In this document: positions 8,866 to 17,375 of the stretch, piece after piece
How positions within the stretch are numbered: position 1 is the stretch's first letter
How the letters are laid out: each line of letters starts with the position of its first letter
NCBI GenBank assembly: GCA_910574885.1
Contig: CAJTDD010000004.1
Coordinates: 248,001 to 312,000 of the forward strand
Direction of reading: 5' to 3'
Source: Lachnospiraceae bacterium
GTDB taxonomy: Bacteria > Bacillota > Clostridia > Lachnospirales > Lachnospiraceae
Length of the DNA: 64,000 nt
Translations under genes and position numbers: made by a program
The notes under the pieces: model-generated
Database searches by the model: none
Told to the model about the DNA's origin: nothing
The model's input: only the letters and a program-made list of their open reading frames with translations

Positions 8866-10254
8866 TTAAATATCATAGGTCAGTTCAAGCATTTCCTCAA
8901 AGGCATTACTAAAAGTGGTCGTCTCAAACCCCATATCTCCGGCTTTTAATTCCATAATTTCGGAACTGTCATTTTCCCGACAGATAAATTGATATACTCC
9001 GACTTTCTCTGCATCCAATAAATCCTGCTCTTCTATCTTGTATTTCTCCATAAGCTCATGCTTTTTATCACTGTTATTTACACGAAGCATATTGTTGACA
9101 TGCTGGATTATGATATCGCTGTGGGTGGTCAGGGACACTGGGATTCCCATATTACACAAACGTATTAAAATTCTTGCAACTATTGTCTGCAATTTCGGAT
9201 GCATACACATTTCTGGTTCTTCTATAAACACCTGCGTCATCCTATAGCGATATTTGCATATCAAATAGAGCGGTGCAATCTCCGTCACGATTGCAGACGC
9301 AAGATACATCTGAATTGGTTCGTTAAGCGTCTGCGGTTTATATAAAAAAGATTTGGACATCTTATTTTGGATTTCTATCGTTCCATGAAGAATCGTATGC
9401 TCCATAAATTCTGCCAACTGTTCTAATTTATAATTTTTACCTTCTTTTTCGCCTACATCATTTAATAGTTTTAGAAAACTTATTACTGGCTTAGTAAAAT
9501 AAATATCTCGTGAATCCTGATCCATATTAGGAAATCTGTTTAAACTATTTTCATAAATATTATTAGTGAGCAAATTTTTTGATAATACGAATCCCGTCCG
9601 CGATGAAGGCAAAAACACTATATTATTTCCTACTTTCAGCAGTTCTCCCCAATATCTCAACAGTGTTCTTAATATAAATTCTACATACTCTCCGCAATTT
9701 GATACATAATCATCTGCAATTTGAATCCCTGTATGATAATCTTGACAAATTTCAACCCACATTATTTTGTTGTAGTGAATATAATCTTCCTGCCCGTCCG
9801 CTGTCTTTTTATCTTGAGTATCTACTATATTGTATTCTGTCTGAAAGGAAAATTCTATTTCGATTTTTCTTTCATCTTCTATTCCTAATTCTAATTTCCC
9901 TATCTGTATATTTTTATTGAAGACATCAGAAACAAATTGATTTTTATTTTGTTCAATACATTGATTTAGCAAAACATAAAAACTCCGACTCCACTCTCTA
10001 GTTAAAATATTTTTCCCCTCAGACCTTATGCACTCTAATACATAACGCTCACATTCTCCATACAATTTTGTTCTTTTTACTTCATCAGTCAAACGAGCTA
10101 AAACCCAATTACTATCTGATGTAAGTCCCCATAATAGACTCATCAAATAACTTTTCCCGCTATTATTATCTCCTACAAACATCATCATTGGTTTTATTTC
10201 TAATTCGGCATGTCTGATTTTAGCAAAATTTTCAATGATTACTCTTCTTTTCAT
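8866..10254 (-). CDS. AAA/OLD-like ATPase
   Basis: SMC/OLD-type ATPase of 462 residues. Walker A is GDNNSGKS (about residues 28-35), the signature-like insert lies mid-protein, and Walker B is VFIEEPEMCMHP, followed by the SLTTHSDII switch histidine, as in AAA_15/AAA_21 proteins. No TOPRIM domain is visible, so it is not a full OLD nuclease. The start at 10254 has GGGAGAGG upstream; an extension to 10278 has none. AT-rich codon use differs from the neighbours and suggests acquisition by transfer. Likely partner of the downstream 205-residue protein. Confidence 0.85.
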   Translation of the reverse strand: MKRRVIIENFAKIRHAELEIKPMMMFVGDNNSGKSYLMSLLWGLTSDSNWVLARLTDEVKRTKLYGECERYVLECIRSEGKNILTREWSRSFYVLLNQCIEQNKNQFVSDVFNKNIQIGKLELGIEDERKIEIEFSFQTEYNIVDTQDKKTADGQEDYIHYNKIMWVEICQDYHTGIQIADDYVSNCGEYVEFILRTLLRYWGELLKVGNNIVFLPSSRTGFVLSKNLLTNNIYENSLNRFPNMDQDSRDIYFTKPVISFLKLLNDVGEKEGKNYKLEQLAEFMEHTILHGTIEIQNKMSKSFLYKPQTLNEPIQMYLASAIVTEIAPLYLICKYRYRMTQVFIEEPEMCMHPKLQTIVARILIRLCNMGIPVSLTTHSDIIIQHVNNMLRVNNSDKKHELMEKYKIEEQDLLDAEKVGVYQFICRENDSSEIMELKAGDMGFETTTFSNAFEEMLELTYDI

Positions 10255-10294
10255 ATGAAGACCTCTCCCAAAAAGCATTGTGTTTTATAACCCT

Positions 10295-10323
10295 ATCATA
10301 GCCGATAGATTTTGAAATATCAA
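10295..10323 (-). promoter_or_regulatory. Promoter of the ATPase-effector pair
   Basis: TTGATA (10318-10323) and TATGAT (10295-10300) on the minus strand with a 17-base spacer, about 40 bases before the ATPase start. This supports a self-contained two-gene operon. Confidence 0.65.
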
Positions 10324-10405
10324 GTGTCGTTACCCACAATTTTTCTACAGCTCCTTCAGCAATAATCCAATTCGTCCATCCGCCGCTTCTGGCTAACCAC
10401 TCAAT

Positions 10406-11509
10406 TCACAGCAAGAACTCACACATTACCCCATTGCTGACGTCAATCCCACGCTCCGTCAGCCTTACGAAACCGCCGATTTCCTCCATCAATCCCATCC
10501 CAACCATCTTTTTCAGAACTCTTCCGTATACATCCTCCATCCGCCGCCCAAACGTCTCTTGAAATCTCGCCTTAGACACCCCTTCCATCTTCCGAAGCCC
10601 CAGGAACATACACTCTTCCATCTGTTCCTGAACACTCAATTCCACTGGCGCTTCCCCGAAATTCCATCTCCGGTTATCCACAAGCGACGACGCTCCCGTT
10701 CCAATCCCCAGATACTCTGTCCGGTTCCAGTATCCCAGGTTATGCCTGCAGGCATAACCCGGCAATGCATAATTCGAGATTTCATACCTGTGGTATCCGT
10801 ACTCTTTCAGAACCTCCAACGTCTTTCGGTACATTTGACGCTCTTCCTCCTCACCGGGCAGTTCTTCCGCATGTCTCCCTTCCCCATATTTCTCGTAAAA
10901 CCAAGTTCCTTCCTCAATAATCAAGCTGTAAGCCGAGATATGCTCCGGCCTTAACTCTGCTGTTTTCCTAAGCGTCTCTTCCCATCCGGCAAGCCTTTGC
11001 CCCGGGATTGCCGACATCAAATCCACATTGATATTCCCAAATCCCATCCTTCTGGCTAACCGAAACGTACCAAGGAAGTCTTCGTAGGTATGAATCCTTC
11101 CAAGCTTTCTTAATTCCTCATTCTCCGACGACTGCAGGCCAATACTCAGACGGTTGATTCCCGCCTGTCGATATGCCCTTAGTTTTTCTTCCGTGACAGT
11201 GCCGGGATTCGCCTCTATCGTAATCTCCGCATCCCCATCCACCAGAAAGGTATCCCGGACCGCTTCAAATACGGCAAGAATCTGGTCTTCTTCTAATATG
11301 GACGGAGTCCCGCCGCCAACAAAAATGCTGACAACATGATAAGCCTTTGCCAGCCCGCAATAACTGCGAACCTGACGGCAAAGGCTTGTCACATATTCCT
11401 GCCGCTCCTCCTCAGAAGAAGGAGCCGACAGGAAATCACAGTATAGACATTTTTTAACACAAAACGGAATATGGATATATAATTCTAATTCTTTCTTTTT
11501 TATTCCCAC
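10406..11509 (-). CDS. hemW: HemW-type radical SAM protein
   Basis: Radical SAM family protein related to HemN; HemW members act in heme trafficking or binding rather than as coproporphyrinogen dehydrogenase. It has 367 residues, with cluster cysteines at 17, 21 and 24 (HIPFCVKKCLYC), then GGGTPS and a C-terminal HemN domain. The start codon appears to be GTG, with a weak AGGAACAGG upstream. It follows lepA by 16 bases, the usual firmicute order, and is likely co-transcribed with it. Confidence 0.93.
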   Translation of the reverse strand: MGIKKKELELYIHIPFCVKKCLYCDFLSAPSSEEERQEYVTSLCRQVRSYCGLAKAYHVVSIFVGGGTPSILEEDQILAVFEAVRDTFLVDGDAEITIEANPGTVTEEKLRAYRQAGINRLSIGLQSSENEELRKLGRIHTYEDFLGTFRLARRMGFGNINVDLMSAIPGQRLAGWEETLRKTAELRPEHISAYSLIIEEGTWFYEKYGEGRHAEELPGEEEERQMYRKTLEVLKEYGYHRYEISNYALPGYACRHNLGYWNRTEYLGIGTGASSLVDNRRWNFGEAPVELSVQEQMEECMFLGLRKMEGVSKARFQETFGRRMEDVYGRVLKKMVGMGLMEEIGGFVRLTERGIDVSNGVMCEFLL

Positions 11510-11525
11510 AATCTGCTACCTGTTC

Positions 11526-13340
11526 CTACTTATCATCCAGCTTTAACACGCTCATGAACGCCTTCTGGGGAATCTCTACATTTCCCACCTGGCGCATCCG
11601 CTTCTTTCCTTCCTTTTGCTTCTCCAAAAGCTTCCTCTTACGGCTGATGTCTCCGCCATAACACTTGGCAAGCACGTCCTTACGCATCGCCTTAACCGTC
11701 TCTCTCGCAATAATCTTGCTGCCAATCGCCGCCTGGATCGGAATCTCAAAAAGCTGTCTCGGAATCTCTTCTTTTAACTTCTCACACATCTTGCGCCCAC
11801 GCTCGTAAGCCGTATCTGCATGGATGATGAAAGACAGCGCATCCACTTCTTCTTTATTGATCAGGATGTCCAGCTTCACAAGATTGGACTGCACATAGTC
11901 ATCCATCTCATAGTCAAAGGACGCATAGCCTCTGGAACGTGATTTCAGGGCATCAAAGAAATCATAGATAATCTCATTCAACGGCAAATGATACCGCAGC
12001 ACAGCCCGGGTCTCCTCAATATATTCCATTCCGTCATAGACTCCCCTGCGTTCCTGGCACAGATCCATGATTGCGCCGATGAACTCTGACGTGACCATGA
12101 TCTCCGCCTTCACCATAGGCTCTTCCATATATTCAATCTCCGACGGGTCGGGAAGATTGGACGGGTTGGTAAGCTCAATCACATCGCCGTTGGTCTTATG
12201 CACTTTATAGATAACGCCCGGAGCCGTTGTCACCAAGTCCAGATTATACTCCCTCTCCAGACGCTCCTGGATAATCTCCAGATGAAGAAGCCCCAGGAAT
12301 CCGCAGCGATACCCGAAACCTAACGCAATCGAAGTCTCCGGCTCGAACTGCAGGGAGGCGTCATTTAGCTGCAGTTTCTCCAGCGCATCCCGCAGATCGG
12401 GATACTTTGCCCCATCTGCGGGATACATGCCGCAGTACACCATGGGGTTGACCTTCTTGTAACCCGGAAGAGGTTCGGTACATGGGTTCGACGCATCTGT
12501 AATCGTATCGCCCACCCGGGTATCCTTCACATTTTTGAGGCTGGCCGTGATATAACCCACCATGCCCGCGCTCAATTCTTCGCAGGGGATGAACTGTCCC
12601 GCGCCAAAATATCCTACCTCTACCACCTCTGCCTTCGCCCCGGTAGCCATCATCAGGATCGGAGTCCCTTTCCTGACCGTTCCCTCCTTAATCCTACAGA
12701 ACACAATGACGCCCTTATAAGAGTCATACAGGGAGTCGAAAATCAACGCTTTCAGCGGCGCTGCCGGATCGCCCTCGGGCGCCGGGATCTTCTCCACAAT
12801 CTGTTCTAATACTTGCTCCACATTCAGTCCCGTCTTTGCGGAAATCTGCGGGGCGTCCATCGCCTCAATTCCGATGACGTCCTCAATCTCTTCGATTGCC
12901 CGTTCCGGTTCTGCACTTGGAAGGTCGATCTTGTTGATTACCGGCATTACATCCAAGTCATGGTCTAACGCCAGATAGACATTCGCCAGCGTCTGCGCCT
13001 CCACACCCTGGGCTGCATCCACCACAAGGATTGCCCCGTCGCACGCCGCAAGGCTTCTGGACACCTCATAATTGAAATCCACATGCCCCGGTGTGTCAAT
13101 CAGGTTGAAGATATACTCCTCCCCATTCTTCGCACGGTAGACGATGCGTACCGCCTGCGCCTTGATGGTAATCCCTCTCTCCCGCTCAAGCTCCATGTTG
13201 TCCAAAACCTGAGACTGCATCTCCCGGCTGGTCAGAAGCCCCGTCATCTCTATGATGCGGTCAGCCAGTGTGGATTTCCCGTGATCTATATGTGCGATGA
13301 TACAAAAATTACGAATCTTACTCTGCTCTATACCTGCCAC
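11526..13340 (-). CDS. lepA: Elongation factor 4 (LepA)
   Basis: Ribosomal back-translocating GTPase, 604 residues (the family norm). G1 AHIDHGKST is at about 16-24 and the switch region has [15 protein letters not shown] and NKIDLP are present, followed by the LepA-specific C-terminal domain ([11 protein letters not shown]). The start is GTG, with AAGGGGA upstream. hemW follows closely. Confidence 0.97.
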   Translation of the reverse strand: MAGIEQSKIRNFCIIAHIDHGKSTLADRIIEMTGLLTSREMQSQVLDNMELERERGITIKAQAVRIVYRAKNGEEYIFNLIDTPGHVDFNYEVSRSLAACDGAILVVDAAQGVEAQTLANVYLALDHDLDVMPVINKIDLPSAEPERAIEEIEDVIGIEAMDAPQISAKTGLNVEQVLEQIVEKIPAPEGDPAAPLKALIFDSLYDSYKGVIVFCRIKEGTVRKGTPILMMATGAKAEVVEVGYFGAGQFIPCEELSAGMVGYITASLKNVKDTRVGDTITDASNPCTEPLPGYKKVNPMVYCGMYPADGAKYPDLRDALEKLQLNDASLQFEPETSIALGFGYRCGFLGLLHLEIIQERLEREYNLDLVTTAPGVIYKVHKTNGDVIELTNPSNLPDPSEIEYMEEPMVKAEIMVTSEFIGAIMDLCQERRGVYDGMEYIEETRAVLRYHLPLNEIIYDFFDALKSRSRGYASFDYEMDDYVQSNLVKLDILINKEEVDALSFIIHADTAYERGRKMCEKLKEEIPRQLFEIPIQAAIGSKIIARETVKAMRKDVLAKCYGGDISRKRKLLEKQKEGKKRMRQVGNVEIPQKAFMSVLKLDDK

Positions 13341-13377
13341 TGTTATCGTTCCCCTTACTTTTCAATGTAAAGATAGT

Positions 13378-13527
13378 TCATGCTTTATCATCATTACATA
13401 ACTTTTCATACTTTTTTACGAGCTGCTGATAGTCTTCTATCGTCTGACATTCTTTTAAATCGTTTAAAATACGTGCTCTCTCAAGTTTTCTTGCCAAAAT
13501 TTCAATTGTCTCGGCTGTGTTTGGCAT
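13378..13527 (-). CDS. Small charged protein, 49 residues
   Basis: A short ORF starting MPNTAETIEILARKL and ending KLCNDDKA, with GTGAGG six bases before the ATG. It is rich in Glu, Lys and Leu and would form one or two amphipathic helices. It sits between holA and lepA, where rpsT is often found in Firmicutes, but it is not S20. No family recognised. The good ribosome site and lack of a competing frame make it a plausible real gene. Confidence 0.5.
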   Translation of the reverse strand: MPNTAETIEILARKLERARILNDLKECQTIEDYQQLVKKYEKLCNDDKA

Positions 13528-13567
13528 ATCCTCACCCACTTTCTATCAATACCATCTACTTTACCCT

Positions 13568-14545
13568 TTAAGCGCTGAATTTTACAATAAATATTTCCAC
13601 GCTCATCACATCATTCATCCGCCCCGTCTTCACCATCTCTTCCGTACTTGCCGCCTCCTCCATGATATCCCGCAGTTCTGCCTTGGAAAATGTCCTGCAT
13701 TGCTGCATGTATTTGCCTGCCACGAAGGGATGAAGCTTTGCGGTCTTTGCAATCTGAGCCTTATCATTTCCTCTTCCCATCAAATCCTTCACTTCCAGCA
13801 ACAGCTTGAACTGACGCGCCAGAAGGTAAAGAATGCGCATGGGCGGCTCTTTTAAGGCAAGCAGGTCGTAATAATAATCCAAAGCCTGCTTCTGCCGCTT
13901 TGCCGCCACCGCCTCAATCATGTCAAATATCTTATTGGTAATCTGGGTCGTACAGATATCGTCGATGTCCGCCGCAGTAATCTCGTCCTTTCCCAGTGTA
14001 TAAGAAAATAGCTTCTCCAGCTCTTTTTCCAGATTCTCCATATCCGTCCCGGTCTTGGACACCAGATAACGGGCGGTAGATTCCTTAATCTGCCGCCCCT
14101 CTTTCTTCACATTGCCTGCAATCCAGTAGAGCAGCGTCTTCTCATCCTGCCGCCCCATCTCCACGATACGCCCCCTGTCCTTCACAGCCTTGTACATCTT
14201 CCCCCGCTTGTCCACTTCATTTTCAATAAAGAGAAGACATGTGGTGTCCGGCATCGACTTAATATAGTCTGCCAGTTCCGGCGTTGCATTCTTGAAAAAA
14301 CCGGAATTCTCCGCCACAATCAGCCGCCGCTCAGCGAAAAAGGGCATCGTTTCCGCCAAATCCACAAGCTCCGCCGGGTTGATTCCTTTTCCTTCATAAT
14401 AGGCGTAATTCATGGTATCCCCGTCTGGGATTATCGCTTTTGTCATCCGGTCTTTGTACTGTTTCTTCAAATATGCCTCTTCTCCGTAAAGAAGATAAAC
14501 ATTCTTAAATTTTCCGGATTTGATATCTTCATTCAGGCTTTTCAT
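13568..14545 (-). CDS. holA: DNA polymerase III subunit delta
   Basis: Clamp-loader delta subunit, which opens the sliding clamp during replication. It has 325 residues. The N-terminal AAA-like domain (NVYLLYGEEAYL) has no working Walker A, as is normal for delta; a helical middle and a C-terminal collar domain (LYLLARQFKLLLEV) follow. It starts three bases after the FMN dehydrogenase gene, suggesting read-through from that gene. Confidence 0.94.
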   Translation of the reverse strand: MKSLNEDIKSGKFKNVYLLYGEEAYLKKQYKDRMTKAIIPDGDTMNYAYYEGKGINPAELVDLAETMPFFAERRLIVAENSGFFKNATPELADYIKSMPDTTCLLFIENEVDKRGKMYKAVKDRGRIVEMGRQDEKTLLYWIAGNVKKEGRQIKESTARYLVSKTGTDMENLEKELEKLFSYTLGKDEITAADIDDICTTQITNKIFDMIEAVAAKRQKQALDYYYDLLALKEPPMRILYLLARQFKLLLEVKDLMGRGNDKAQIAKTAKLHPFVAGKYMQQCRTFSKAELRDIMEEAASTEEMVKTGRMNDVMSVEIFIVKFSA

Positions 14546-14548
14546 GGA

Positions 14549-15562
14549 CTACCTTACCATATCTCTCGTAATCTCATCCAGGGAATGTGCGCCGCACATC
14601 GCCATGGCGTCTTCCAATTCGGAAATCAGTTTTGCCGTGTAAACCTGAACGCCTTCTTTAGCCGCCCCGTAAACCGCTGTCACGAAGGGACGTCCAATCA
14701 GGACTGCATCCGCGCCAAGGGCGAGCGCCTTGAATACGTCCACGCCGGAGCGGATTCCGCCATCCACAAAAATCTTCATGTCATTTCCCACCGCATCGGC
14801 GATCTCTTCTAATACTTCCGCTGTTGCCGGACACTGGTCAAGCACACGTCCTCCATGGTTGGACACGACGATTGCGGACGCATTAGCTTCTTTTGCTTTC
14901 AGAGCGCCTTTTACGGTCATTACGCCTTTTACCACGAACGGCACTCCTGCGGCTTCTACGATTTCTCTCAAGTCTTCCACAGACTTGCTTCCCGCAGGCG
15001 GAGTGAGATTCTTCAGGAATGGCAGCCCTGCGGCGTCAATATCCATTGCCACGGCAAAAGAACCGCAGGCTTTGATTAGGGCAAGCTTCTCCTTTAACGT
15101 ATTGATATCCCACGGCTTCACTGTCGGGATTCCGGTTCCGTTCTTTTTCCCGATGGCATTGGTCGCTGCCTCCATCACTGCCGGGTTCGTCCCGTCTCCC
15201 GTAAATGCGGCTATACCGGTGTCCGCACAGGCGGATACCAGAATGTCGTTGTATTCCAAATCGTCGTATTTGTCACCATAATGAAGCTTCATCGCACCGA
15301 TTGGCGCGGCGAAGATTGGCGCTTTAAAGGTTCTCCCGAACAGATGAAGGGAAGTGTCTACCGGTTTATTTTCGCAGAGCGTGTCCATGTTCACGAAGAT
15401 TTCCTGCCATTTATTGTAATTCCGGATGGCCACCGTCCCGATTCCTTTTGCGCCGGGGCCCGGGATCTTGCTGCCGCAGGCTTTTCCGTTGCAGACCGGA
15501 CATGCTTTGCAGATTTCTCCTACGCAGGTTCTTGCGTTTGCTAATACTTCTTCATATAACAT
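14549..15562 (-). CDS. FMN-dependent alpha-hydroxy-acid dehydrogenase
   Basis: FMN_dh family (lactate or glycolate oxidase type) enzyme of 337 residues. The flavin/substrate signature VVSNHGGRVLDQ carries the catalytic His and Arg, and the phosphate-binding FVDGGIRSG and LIGRPF follow. The N-terminus carries extra cysteines (CKACPVCNGKAC), typical of the clostridial subgroup and possibly a metal or cluster site. GGAGGA precedes the ATG. It heads a tight pair with holA. The exact hydroxy acid cannot be read from sequence. Confidence 0.9.
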   Translation of the reverse strand: MLYEEVLANARTCVGEICKACPVCNGKACGSKIPGPGAKGIGTVAIRNYNKWQEIFVNMDTLCENKPVDTSLHLFGRTFKAPIFAAPIGAMKLHYGDKYDDLEYNDILVSACADTGIAAFTGDGTNPAVMEAATNAIGKKNGTGIPTVKPWDINTLKEKLALIKACGSFAVAMDIDAAGLPFLKNLTPPAGSKSVEDLREIVEAAGVPFVVKGVMTVKGALKAKEANASAIVVSNHGGRVLDQCPATAEVLEEIADAVGNDMKIFVDGGIRSGVDVFKALALGADAVLIGRPFVTAVYGAAKEGVQVYTAKLISELEDAMAMCGAHSLDEITRDMVR

Positions 15563-15592
15563 CTTTCTCTTCCTCCATTTTCTTTATTGTTA

Positions 15593-15613
15593 ATCTTATC
15601 GGACGAGCGTCCG
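15593..15613 (-). repeat. Possible partial copy of the coding palindromic repeat
   Basis: On the minus strand GCGGACGCTCGTCCGATAAG matches the right half of the palindromic repeat described at 16069, 56831, 56894 and 59495 (consensus GCGGACTGCGTCCGATAAGG). It lies between two genes, right after the acyltransferase stop, and could equally be a simple hairpin. Confidence 0.35.
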
Positions 15614-15617
15614 CTCT

Positions 15618-16790
15618 TTATTGTGCCTTAATGCTCTTTTTTGCTGTCAGCCGATGGAACCCTACTGCCAGGGCAAATGTAATCATATAATTCAAAATCA
15701 TTACAAGGATACGATTTGCCGGAGTGTTCCCTGTCAACCCAAAATATCCAAAATATCCGTAGATTACCGGATGAATCAAAAACATATATGCCGAATAATT
15801 TCCCAATACCACAAGAAGCCTTAGAGACAAAAATCTCGTCAGAAGTCCTTTTGACCAGTGAATGCTCCATAAAAGTACCAAATTCGGAACAATCCATACA
15901 ACGCTCCTTACAATCCATTCCGGCATGGGAACACAAAAAATCAGCAAGGCTATTCCAATAGCGGCTATCCATCCGAGAATCCCGGGGATTTGCAAAATGA
16001 TATTCTCCTTAGGGTTTCCCAGACGCCCAACACCCCGGCAAGTTTGCCCTTGGGTATACCCATCCGGGCATCCCGTGACGCATGCCCCTTCCGGGGCGGG
16101 CGAACGGGCGTCCGATAAGGTATACATTCCAACAATCATAGCCGTCACATACTCTCCCAAGCGGGATAACGGGAAGATGTAAATCCAGTATTCTATATTC
16201 CAATCTGTCCTTCCTATCAGGAAACAGTAACAGAATTGTAGTATTATGATTGCAAGTATGGTTTTGACCACTGTATGAAACTTTTTATTTTCTAAAAACT
16301 GTGCCGTCTTATGCAGCAAAACCGGCGTCAGGAGACAGATTACCGCATAAGAAGACAAAAACCATGAGACTCCGTTAAATCCCCAGTAATATTTCGGATA
16401 CAATGATTTCGTCAGAGTAATGCTCAGGATGAAAACAATCCCCCAGAACAGGATAATCGACGAACCGCCTTGGCGTATCTGCTCAGGAATCCCGGAAACA
16501 GGGATGCACAGAAGCGTCGTCGCTACATGTAAAAAATACAGTTTCTTTATATGGCGCAGCATATATATAATACTGCTTTTGAAACTTTTTTGCGGACGCT
16601 TTCCATTTGCCCAGGACAGTCCGTTCAGGTAGCCGCTCAACATGAAAAACAGGCTGACCGACCATGCCGCATATGTGGACAGACCCGGATTATTGTAGTG
16701 GTAGAAAATGATTCCTGCCAACGCAACCGTCCGTAGTCCCTGAAATGCATCAATCTTCGTATTGGGCGAAACCACGGTTCCTTTTTCCAT
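15618..16790 (-). CDS. Acyltransferase 3 family membrane protein with an inserted repeat
   Basis: Integral membrane O-acyltransferase (Acyl_transf_3), 390 residues with about ten membrane segments. The N-terminal block (IDAFQGLRTVALAGIIFYHY, SLFFMLSGYL) carries the family's catalytic-type histidine. It would acetylate a surface sugar or lipid; the target is unknown. Residues about 222-260 (LSDARSPAPEGACVTG and on) are Pro, Gly and Cys-rich, unlike the rest. They are encoded by a palindromic repeat inserted in frame between two membrane segments. A promoter lies at 16862-16890. Confidence 0.88.
   Translation of the reverse strand: MEKGTVVSPNTKIDAFQGLRTVALAGIIFYHYNNPGLSTYAAWSVSLFFMLSGYLNGLSWANGKRPQKSFKSSIIYMLRHIKKLYFLHVATTLLCIPVSGIPEQIRQGGSSIILFWGIVFILSITLTKSLYPKYYWGFNGVSWFLSSYAVICLLTPVLLHKTAQFLENKKFHTVVKTILAIIILQFCYCFLIGRTDWNIEYWIYIFPLSRLGEYVTAMIVGMYTLSDARSPAPEGACVTGCPDGYTQGQTCRGVGRLGNPKENIILQIPGILGWIAAIGIALLIFCVPMPEWIVRSVVWIVPNLVLLWSIHWSKGLLTRFLSLRLLVVLGNYSAYMFLIHPVIYGYFGYFGLTGNTPANRILVMILNYMITFALAVGFHRLTAKKSIKAQ
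16069..16125 (+). repeat. Coding palindromic repeat, copy A
   Basis: About 57 bases, CATCCCGTGACGCATGCCCC and on to CGTCCGATAAGGTATAC, with an internal hairpin GCCCC/GGGGC. It lies inside the acyltransferase gene and is read in frame on the minus strand as YTLSDARSPAPEGACVTG. A further GC-rich stretch of about 50 bases (16019-16068), with GGGTATACCC in it, is probably part of the same insertion. Confidence 0.8.
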
Positions 16791-16861
16791 CTTCTGTCCC
16801 TCTCTTTGCCATGCCTGATGTTGTGCTGCCTGATTTCATCTGCGTAATCTCCGATAGAATT

Positions 16862-16890
16862 AGTATAATGTAGAATCTTTACTTTTACAA
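16862..16890 (-). promoter_or_regulatory. Promoter of the acyltransferase gene
   Basis: TTGTAA (16885-16890) and TATACT (16862-16867) on the minus strand with a 17-base spacer, about 70 bases before the start codon. Confidence 0.6.
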
Positions 16891-16968
16891 GATATAAATC
16901 TTCTGTTCTAAATTTATCTCTATTTCACCATTTCATTCCTCCTGCTGCAGAGTTATTGCCCCAAATAT

Positions 16969-17017
16969 AAAAAGCCCTGCAATCATATACGCTTCTTACA
17001 TGACAGCAGGGCTTTTT
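16969..17017. terminator. Bidirectional hairpin terminator with no obvious gene
   Basis: AAAAAGCCCTGC and GCAGGGCTTTTT form a 12-base stem around a 25-base loop, able to terminate in both directions. No gene ends here, so it may be the end of a lost gene or of a small RNA. The rest of 16891-17093 shows nothing I recognise. Confidence 0.65.
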
Positions 17018-17093
17018 CTCGTATATTCTATTTTTTCCAGAATTCATCTGTGAAATCTCTTTGACATCGTTTGGCCATGCCAGCGACCATCCG

Positions 17094-17179
17094 TCACCGC
17101 ATCGCCTCCCTCCTCCGCCTTGCAGACTGAAAATTCATTCTGCGTCATTTGACTGAAAGTAAATGTGTCAGCACACTAG
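17094..17179. repeat. CTAG-ended foldback element, truncated copy
   Basis: The last 86 bases match the right half of copy 1 (3731-3816) almost exactly, from CACCGCATCGCCTCCCTCC to GTCAGCACACTAG. The left half is missing or strongly diverged. It ends ten bases before the purF -35 box. Confidence 0.8.
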
Positions 17180-17188
17180 TAAAAAGTC

Positions 17189-17216
17189 TTGACATTTTCC
17201 ATTTTGCGAGTATACT
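17189..17216 (+). promoter_or_regulatory. purF promoter
   Basis: A consensus TTGACA (17189-17194) and TATACT (17211-17216) with a 16-base spacer. The predicted start of transcription is near 17223, about 150 bases before the purF start codon. Confidence 0.75.
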
Positions 17217-17234
17217 ACAAACCATAAGCAAAGG

Positions 17235-17263
17235 CGCTTTGGATTCGACCAAGGCGTTTTTTT
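17235..17263 (+). promoter_or_regulatory. First terminator-like hairpin in the purF leader
   Basis: CGCTTTGG and CCAAGGCG pair over a six-base loop, followed directly by seven T. It begins only about 12 bases after the predicted start of transcription. It looks like an intrinsic terminator placed to stop purF transcription early. Confidence 0.55.
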
Positions 17264-17317
17264 ATGTGCAGACCCGAACAGATGAAATATGCCGCTGAGG
17301 CGACGCGGGTTGCGCGG

Positions 17318-17355
17318 CGAGTAGGGGAAGATGGCTCTTCCCTACTCGATTTTTT
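17318..17355 (+). promoter_or_regulatory. Second terminator hairpin in the purF leader (attenuator)
   Basis: CGAGTAGGGGAAGA pairs with TCTTCCCTACTCG with one mismatch-like bulge, and ATTTTTT follows 20 bases before the purF ATG. The region between the two hairpins (17264-17317) contains GACCCG/CGGGTT and GCCGC/GCGGC complementarities that could form an alternative fold. It does not match a purine, ZTP or PRPP riboswitch that I can recognise. Confidence 0.6.
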
Positions 17356-17375
17356 GCAGAGAGGAGAATATAAGA

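Noticed and set aside
10324..10405. Remnant coding sequence downstream of hemW
   Set aside because: Short open stretches exist in more than one frame, but none gives a recognisable protein.
17221..17375. Purine, ZTP or PRPP riboswitch before purF
   Set aside because: None of the conserved cores of these classes could be matched; only the hairpins are supported.
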